The position numbers and the translations under genes were made by a program. 12,500 nt of DNA from Halisarca cf. caerulea (taxonomy: Eukaryota; Porifera; Demospongiae; Chondrillida; Halisarcidae): positions 52,501 to 65,000 of the forward strand of contig CAUJGJ010000442.1 of NCBI GenBank assembly GCA_963170055.1, read 5' to 3'. This document shows positions 7,676-12,500 of the stretch, piece by piece. Position 1 is the first letter of the stretch; the number at the start of each line of letters is the position of its first letter. The notes beneath the pieces are model-generated. The model was given only the letters and a program-made list of their open reading frames with translations, did not search any database and had not been told where the DNA came from.

Positions 7676-7917
7676 TTAGAACACCTTATATGGACTTCCA
7701 AGTTGGGCACCTCATATGGAGTTGAACACCTTATATGGAGTCCTCACTTGAACACCTTATATGGAGTTGAACACCTTATATGGAGTTGAACACCTTATAT
7801 GGAGTCCTCACTTGAACACCTTATATGGAGTTGAACACCTTATATGGAGTTGAAGACCTTATATTGGAGTCCTCACTTGAACACCTTATATGGAGTTAAA
7901 TACCTTATATGGAATTG
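7676..7917. repeat. tandem array of CArG-box units (19/26 bp, 64-bp higher-order period)
   Basis: The unit is GAACACCTTATATGGAGTT, with some units lengthened by CCTCACTT. CCTTATATGG, a perfect CC(A/T)6GG site, occurs nine times (for example at 7729, 7755, 7774, 7793, 7819, 7838, 7884 and 7903); two further units carry variants (CTCATATGG, CTTATATTGG). Spacings run 26, 19, 19, 26, 19, 19, 27, 19, a 64-bp higher-order repeat. The core is conserved while the lengthening segment varies. The array lies about 2.1 kb upstream of gene 2. Confidence 0.9.
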
Positions 7918-8048
7918 TGATTTGAAGTAACTTGAATGAAACACAGTGTTAGGAATTGACGGGGTTGACATGCCTTGTGCGGGTGCATGGCATCCAAGGT
8001 CAACGCCAAATGTGGAGTCCACTCTCTTATTGGTTTTATTTATGGCAC

Positions 8049-8285
8049 TTATTTTAATGCACGCAGTAGAACCGCCTCTTTATGAAGAGCACTCTTAGCA
8101 AATGTCTGCTCAACACAGACTAGTTTCCCAACCCTGTTTGATTTGATGTAGTACTGTACATGTAGTATCGTTATGCCATGATAAGGTGAACTTCTGCAAA
8201 TGAGCAGATCCCCTAGAGTTCCTCTTAGCAAGGTATGACTGATAGTCACATGTACTGCCTCATCTGTATGGGTTGGGGCAGTCAA
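8049..8285 (-). other. open frame of uncertain status with a transposon-like end
   Basis: The minus strand is open for 78 codons and ends LVCVEQTFAKSALHKEAVLL plus RALK. The 3' part overlaps sequence that on the plus strand starts CAGTAGAACCGCCTC (about 8065), which resembles the CAGTGGAACCTC termini elsewhere in the window. It may therefore be part of another non-autonomous element and not a gene. No matching opposite end was found. The flanking stretches 7918-8048 and 8350-8535 show nothing recognisable. Confidence 0.2.
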
Positions 8286-8295
8286 GGAACCTTAA

Positions 8296-8347
8296 AAAGT
8301 ACCTGTACTTAAGGGGAACCCTAGAAAGTACCTGTACTTAAGGGGAA
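8296..8347. repeat. two-copy 29-bp direct repeat
   Basis: AAAGTACCTGTACTTAAGGG followed by GAA occurs at 8296-8318 and again at 8325-8347. It contains the near-palindrome GTACCTGTAC. Confidence 0.9.
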
Positions 8348-8535
8348 TATCAGTGAGAACTACCAAAAAGGTCACTTTCTTAACTTCCACTTTGAGCTCA
8401 AGCCATTCTGGAGTTTTCTTCTTTGTGTAAAAATCATTAAGCCTACAGGTCTGTATCATATTTATCTTCTATGCTTGAGATTTCATCACGTGTGGTGACC
8501 TTTTATGGTGACTGTGTACCTGCCGTATGTATGTA

Positions 8536-8562
8536 GTGTGTGTGTGTGTATGTAGTGTGTGT

Positions 8563-8617
<55 letters not shown>

Positions 8618-8618
8618 T

Positions 8619-8651
<33 letters not shown>

Positions 8652-8692
8652 ATGTGTGTGTGTGTATGTGCCCGTGTGTGTCTGTGTGGTGT
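8536..8692. repeat. (TG)n compound microsatellite
   Basis: TG run with ATG, GGTG and periodic TTTG interruptions. The adjoining stretch 8693-8967 is unique sequence. Its minus strand is open for about 50 codons (PENTGHFVSQITRAAPAVGT), but no start or convincing splice pair supports a gene. Confidence 0.9.
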
Positions 8693-8967
8693 CTACAGTA
8701 GGTTCCAGTCACAAGATAGTTCAGCTGATTAGCAGCTGTAGTGTTTGCACCCCATGTCCCCACTGCAGGGGCAGCCCTGGTAATTTGGCTGACAAAGTGA
8801 CCAGTGTTTTCAGGATCAATTCGGTTACCTTTGGTGACAGCAGGGGGCAAACGTGTAGTCAGTCCCTTTTATTCACTAAAAAGGATTTGTAGATTAATGT
8901 CACGTGTGTGTGTGCCTTAAAGGGATTGTTTGTCCATACATGATATAAGCATGCATCCTTAATTGAG

Positions 8968-9481
8968 CAGCGGTACCCCTCTAATCCAACCCTTGGATTG
9001 CAGACACCCCTCTAATCCAACCCCTGGATTGTAGACACTCCTCTATTCCAGATCCCTGAATTGCAGACACTCCTCTAATCCAGACCCCTGAATTGCAGAC
9101 ACTCCTCTAATCCAGATCCCTGAATTGCAGACACCTCTCCAATCCAGATCCCTGAATTGCAGACACTCCTCTAATCCAGATCCCTGAATTGCAGACACCT
9201 CTCCAATCCAGACCCCTGAATTGCAGACACCCCTCTAATCCAACCCCCTGGATTGCAGACACTCCTCTATTCCAGATCCCTGAATTGCAGACACCTCTCC
9301 AATCCAGACCCCTGAATTGCAGACGTCCTTCTCATGGACACCTGCCACTGGAACCAGGTACTTCACTACACTGTGACATACAGGGAAACAGCTTCAGCCC
9401 CTGAGACTACTACAAAGACACCTCAATAATCAGGACAGTGCTTGCTGGTCCCAAGGTGTCCTGAATAGAGGGGCACCACGG
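8968..9481. mobile_element. 514-bp inverted-repeat element with internal minisatellite
   Basis: Left end CAGCGGTACCCCTCTAATCC; right end, on the minus strand, CCGTGGTGCCCCTCTATTCA. The two are imperfect terminal inverted repeats sharing GG, CCCCTCTA and TC. TA follows the right end at 9482. The right 70 bp match the sequence at 6-85 of this window. The interior from about 8985 to 9325 is tandem repeat, with no coding capacity of note. Confidence 0.6.
8985..9325. repeat. ~32-bp tandem repeat inside the 8968-9481 element
   Basis: About ten units of roughly 32 bp containing CTCTAATCCAGATCCCTGAA followed by TTGCAGACAC. Variants alternate between CCAACCCCTGGATTG and CCAGATCCCTGAATTG. The unit's CCCCTCTAATCC is the same string as the element's left terminus, so the array seems to have grown from terminal-repeat sequence. 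The following stretch 9482-9792 holds no feature I can support. Confidence 0.9.
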
Positions 9482-9792
9482 TATACATATTAATATATTA
9501 TGTACGTACATACTAGCTGTGAATGGCCGCACTTACAGTATCCAGTCATCTGTTAGTAGGCGATTTGTCTATTGTGGTATTTGGGATTGATTCCTGTGTG
9601 TGTTGGGGGGTACTCGCAAATGAGGCATGGGACAGGTACAGTGCGTTGTCGGTAGTACTGCGCACTATCCCAGATATGGGTTCGTTGTAATTGTTTAGCC
9701 TTTTACATACTGTCATGTGTGTTTGTTTAGCCACGAACCGTCTCTCCTGTTTGTATGACTGTGAAACAAAATGTCATGAGATGACCAGCTGT

Positions 9793-10160
9793 TGAGATAC
9801 TTCAGCTGCTTGGTGGTTCATCAGCTTCTTGATGGTTCATCAGCTGCTTGGTAGTTCATCAGCTGCTTGGTGGTTCATCAGCTTCTTGATGGTTCATCAG
9901 CTTCTTGGTGGTTCATCAGCTGCTTGGTGGTTCATCAGCTTCTTGGTGGTTCATCAGCTGCTTGGTGGTTCATCAGCTTCTTGATGGTTCATCAGCTGCT
10001 TGGTAGTTCATCAGCTTCTTGGTGATTCATCAGCTTCTTGGTGGTTCATCAGCGGCTTGGTGGTTCATCAGCGGCTTGGTGGTTCATCAGCGGCTTGGTG
10101 GTTCATCAGCGGCTTGGTGGTTCATCAGCTGTTTGATGGTTCATCAGCTACTTGATTGTT
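9793..10160. repeat. 19-bp minisatellite with CAGCTG/CAGCTT/CAGCGG variants
   Basis: About 19 units of TTCATCAGCTGCTTGGTGG. Three core variants are present: CAGCTG (an E-box and PvuII site), CAGCTT, and a homogeneous block of four CAGCGG units at about 10050-10125. The block shows recent local amplification. An open plus-strand frame through it encodes only a low-complexity peptide. Confidence 0.95.
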
Positions 10161-10162
10161 CC

Positions 10163-10440
10163 CATCCCTGCCACCACGCCTCCCGTTTACCCCTACTCCC
10201 ACCCAGACATATCCACCAATATCCACCCCTCTTACCCCATCTCCCACCACTCATCACCCTTCCCAACCACCCCCTCATCTACACCTCCCACTCACCCCGC
10301 TGGCACCTCCCACCCACCACAACCACCCCCATCTACACCTCCCTTCCACCCCCCACCTACACCTCCCTCCCACCCCCACCTACACCTCCCACCCTCCCAC
10401 CTGCACCTCCCACCCTCCCTATCCACCCTTACTAATTACC
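10163..10440. repeat. C-rich low-complexity tract
   Basis: About 280 bp almost free of G on the plus strand, built from CACCTCCCACC-like motifs (ACACCTCCC recurs six or more times). The minus strand carries many G3-G6 runs, for example GGGGGTGGGAGGGAGG, giving G-quadruplex potential. Pro/Thr-rich frames across it are composition artefacts. It could act as a long pyrimidine tract before the candidate acceptor at 10477. Confidence 0.85.
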
Positions 10441-10478
10441 CGAACCCCCTCATCTTCTCCTGCAATTCACCTTTCCAG

Positions 10479-10595
10479 ACAGGTAGTCACCTGATGTGTT
10501 CTTGGGAACCTGAGCAGGTGGTTGTCCCCCTTGAGGTTGTGTGTCCCAGGGTAAATTGTTCCAGGAATGTAACTTGTATGGATTCATGGGTTGTT
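10479..10595 (+). other. candidate orphan exon (117 nt, phase 0/0)
   Basis: Acceptor CACCTTTCCAG precedes and donor GTAAGC follows. The enclosed 39 codons are open and cysteine-containing (TGSHLMCSWEPEQVVVPLEV and VCPRVNCSRNVTCMDSWVV). The minus strand is also open here and reads MNPYKLHSWNNLPWDTQPQG with a GTGAAT donor-like site, so strand and reality are both uncertain. No partner exon is recognised. Confidence 0.25.
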
Positions 10596-10678
10596 GTAAG
10601 CACAGCTGTTTGCTAGAAGCCAATAATTGCTAATGTGTGTTGTACACATGTGTGATTGATGCATGTGTGTGAATGTGC

Positions 10679-10697
10679 ACAGACACACAGACACACA

Positions 10698-10754
<57 letters not shown>

Positions 10755-10783
10755 TCATGCATGTACGCACACACATACACACA

Positions 10784-10862
<79 letters not shown>

Positions 10863-10955
10863 ATGCATGTATGCACACACATACACATACACACGAATAT
10901 GTGCGAATGTGTGTGTGTACATGTGTGTGTGCATATGTGCATGCATGTATGTGTG
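10679..10955. repeat. compound (CA)n/(TG)n tract with CATGCATGTA spacers
   Basis: CA runs at 10695-10750 and 10788-10860 are separated by near-identical spacers built around ACTCATGCATGTA (about 10752 and 10859). The tract then switches to TG-rich sequence, so the transcript or single strand could fold back. All overlapping frames are repeat translations. The stretch 10956-11279 holds no gene; a small imperfect inverted repeat (GTTATCACAACAC near 11062, GTGTTGATAAC near 11095) is present. Confidence 0.9.
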
Positions 10956-11626
10956 TACGCATGTGTGAATAGTTAAACTGTACTTGTATTACTGCTTAAT
11001 GTTTACGTAGTACTGTACATACAGTATGGTTGTACTGCATGTACACATGACATGCAGCGATGTTATCACAACACTGGCCAAGTTGTTGTTTCTGGTGTTG
11101 ATAACTTGAAGAGCACAATTCCACATTGCAGTGAAATTGAATCATGTTCTCTCCTATTTGTAGTGTGTTTGTTTGTAAAATTGTTGGAAATGTCTTAGAA
11201 GGTTTCTTGAAGGGGATGTCAGGTGTGTTCTTGTCATGAGGTGTCTGTTTACCATCTGGTACATATGTGTGCCGTACTGTACATGAGGTAAGGATGGGAG
11301 GGAAGAGCTTGTACTAGTCTGTGTACTGCACATGAGGTAGGGACAGAGTGAGGAGTATGTACTAGTCTGTGTACTGCACATGAGGTAGGGACAGAGTGAG
11401 GAGTATGCACTAGTCTGTGTACTGTACATGAGGTAGGGACAGAGTGAGGAGTATGTACTAGTCTGTGTACTGTACATAAGGTAGGGACAGAGTGAGGAGT
11501 ATGTACTAGTCTGTGTACTGTACATAAGGTAGGGACAGAGTGAGGAGTGTGTACTAGTCTGTGTACTGTACATAAGGTAGGGACAGAGTGAGGAATACAG
11601 TATATGGTACTGGTCTGTGTACTGTG

Positions 11627-11992
11627 CAGTCATACCTGGTTTGTCCGACACTGGTTTATCCGAAAACCTCATTTATCCAACATTACGCTGGGAATCACCA
11701 TCACTACTCTGTGTACAATTTACACTGGTTTATCCAACACCTGGTTTATCCAACACCTGGTTTATCCAACACCTTGTTTATCCAACACCTGGTTTATCCA
11801 ACACCTTGTTTATCCAACACCTTGTTTATCCAACACCTGGTTTATCCAACACCTTGTTTATCCAACACCTGGTTTATCCAACACCTTGTTTATCCAACAC
11901 CTGGTTTATCCAACACCTGGTTTATCCAACACCTGGTTTATCTGACACATTTTATGAGGAACAAATGTGGTCGGATAAACCAGAGCCCACTG
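11627..11992. mobile_element. 366-bp inverted-repeat element nested in the 48-bp array
   Basis: Left end CAGTCATACCTGGTTTGTCC followed by GACAC; right end, on the minus strand, CAGTGGGCTCTGGTTTATCC followed by GACCAC. These terminal inverted repeats share CAGT, CTGGTTT, TCCGAC. The ends resemble pogo/Tigger-type CAGT termini. Flanks GTACTGTG and CACGAG rebuild the interrupted 48-bp unit almost exactly. A clear TA duplication is not seen. The interior is a short unique stretch plus a 17-bp array, without coding capacity. Confidence 0.65.
11724..11942. repeat. 17-bp tandem repeat inside the 11627-11992 element
   Basis: About 12 to 13 units of CTGGTTTATCCAACACC, alternating with CTTGTTTATCCAACACC. 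CTGGTTTATCC is also the inner part of both terminal repeats, so the array is most simply an expansion of terminal sequence. Confidence 0.95.
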
Positions 11993-12054
11993 CACGAGTT
12001 AGGGACAGAGTAAGGAGTATGTACTAGTCTGTGTATGTATTTGTCTAAATTGGT

Positions 12055-12175
12055 ATACATCTGTATACTGTACACATCTGTACACTGCACACATCTGTAC
12101 ACTGTACACATCTGTATACATGTATCTGTACACTGTACACATCTGTACACTGTACACATCTGTACACCGCACGTG
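12055..12175. repeat. 17-bp tandem repeat, CTGTACACTGTACACAT
   Basis: About seven units, with the variants CTGCACACAT and an insertion of ACATGTAT at about 12119. The units are rich in GTAC and TGTACA palindromes. Confidence 0.9.
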
Positions 12176-12293
12176 CACATGTAGTGAGTGAAATGTTTGT
12201 ATCAGGTCCTACTCGACATGATGGAATGGGGTGGATTTATTTCTCCTTTTCATTCAATTCACATGTATAATGTCTGTATAATGATGCAGAAAC

Positions 12294-12362
12294 ATAATTA
12301 TTAAAAACAATCATTTAATTATCATTTAATTGTCATTTAATACATCATTTAAATCATTTACG
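12294..12362. repeat. AT-rich TCATTTAATTA repeat
   Basis: Five imperfect copies of ATCATTTAATT spaced 9 to 14 bp apart, giving a cluster of TAAT/ATTA sites. The surrounding 12176-12293 and 12363-12480 hold no gene. The window ends in a (TG)n run from about 12488. Confidence 0.8.
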
Positions 12363-12500
12363 TATTTACAATTCACACAATAGAAAATAAAATACAGTAA
12401 TGATGTAGTTTGGAGTGTATTGTGTGTACATACTGTGTGTATTGTGCGTGCATATGCCAAACATGTTCCATGTGTGTATGTACTGTATGTGTGTGTGTGT

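Larger units (their letters stand above)
11280..12035. repeat. 48-bp minisatellite, split by an element
   Basis: Unit begins CATGAGGTAGGGACAGAGTG, continues AGGAGTATGTACTAGTCTGT and ends GTACTGCA, with exact 48-bp spacing (for example 11331 to 11379). Six to seven copies lie at 11280-11626. A further partial copy (GAGTTAGGGACAGAGTAAGG onward) lies at 11996-12035, on the other side of the 11627-11992 element. As 48 is a multiple of three, the minus strand stays open, giving a spurious 16-residue repeat peptide. Confidence 0.9.

Noticed and set aside
8503..8850. 115-codon minus-strand frame
   Set aside because: Half of it is His-Thr repeat and it starts at TTG; the unique part (PENTGHFVSQITRAAPAVGT) looks protein-like but has no supported exon borders.
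9546..9734. 62-codon minus-strand frame
   Set aside because: Short, with no splice or promoter context and no recognisable motif; within chance expectation.
10019..10616. Pro/Thr-rich frames across the 19-bp array and C-rich tract
   Set aside because: Several frames are open together and the composition is explained by the C-rich repeat; only the 10479-10595 part has splice-like borders and is reported separately.
11154..11672. Minus-strand frame of 172 codons with a 16-residue repeat (SSLCPYLMYSTQTST)
   Set aside because: The repeat peptide only reflects the 48-bp unit being a multiple of three; the DNA is a minisatellite with noncoding copies past the inserted element.
11588..12027. Plus-strand frames with a LVYPTPGLSNTWFIQH-like repeat
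   Set aside because: All three plus frames are open and show the same peptide shifted, as expected for a 17-bp array without stops; they lie inside a transposon-like element.

Overview
This window looks like nuclear DNA from an animal with a repeat-rich genome, most likely an invertebrate. A demosponge is my best guess, from general familiarity only and not proven here. There are no compact operon-like genes. Most long open frames are translations of (TG)n/(CA)n runs or minisatellites. The coding signal comes in short exons bounded by GT-AG splice sites.

Genes. Two genes lie head to tail on the minus strand. Gene 2 (5613 to 3621) assembles into four exons whose phases fit together: 465, 163, 128 and 267 nt, giving 1023 nt, 340 residues and a stop. 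Gene 1 (2261 to 399, continuing off the left edge) shows two exons of 282 and 163 nt. Exon 2 is 163 nt in both genes, enters in phase 0, leaves in phase 1 and ends with the tripeptide QIW plus two residues. I therefore infer that the two are diverged tandem paralogues. I do not recognise the family. Both putative N-termini are arginine-rich and free of acidic residues, like mitochondrial presequences. A weak resemblance of gene 2 exons 2-4 to the extracellular region of polycystin-1-like proteins is noted as a guess.

Layout. 6-85: end of a transposon-like element. 399-2261: gene 1, whose intron is almost filled by a 17-bp minisatellite (640-1934) that carries a perfect 70-bp hairpin insertion. 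2392-2401: a perfect CArG/TATA-like decamer upstream of gene 1. 2585-3470: TG/CA runs. 3621-5613: gene 2, with a 39-bp repeat in intron 3 and facing TG and CA tracts in intron 1. 5714-7675: no gene, one 394-bp inverted-repeat element and several microsatellites. 7676-7917: tandem array holding nine perfect CArG decamers. 7918-8967: mostly unassigned. 8968-9481: inverted-repeat element with an internal ~32-bp tandem repeat. 9793-10160: 19-bp array. 10163-10440: C-rich low-complexity tract. 10479-10595: candidate orphan exon. 10679-10955: TG/CA runs. 11280-12035: 48-bp array split by a second kind of inverted-repeat element (11627-11992) that carries its own 17-bp array. 12055-12175: a third 17-bp array. 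12294-12362: AT-rich repeat.

Main points of interest are the unannotated tandem gene pair, the array of SRF-type CArG boxes upstream of gene 2 with one identical copy in front of gene 1, and two unrelated transposon-like elements that have both grown minisatellites out of terminal-repeat-like sequence.
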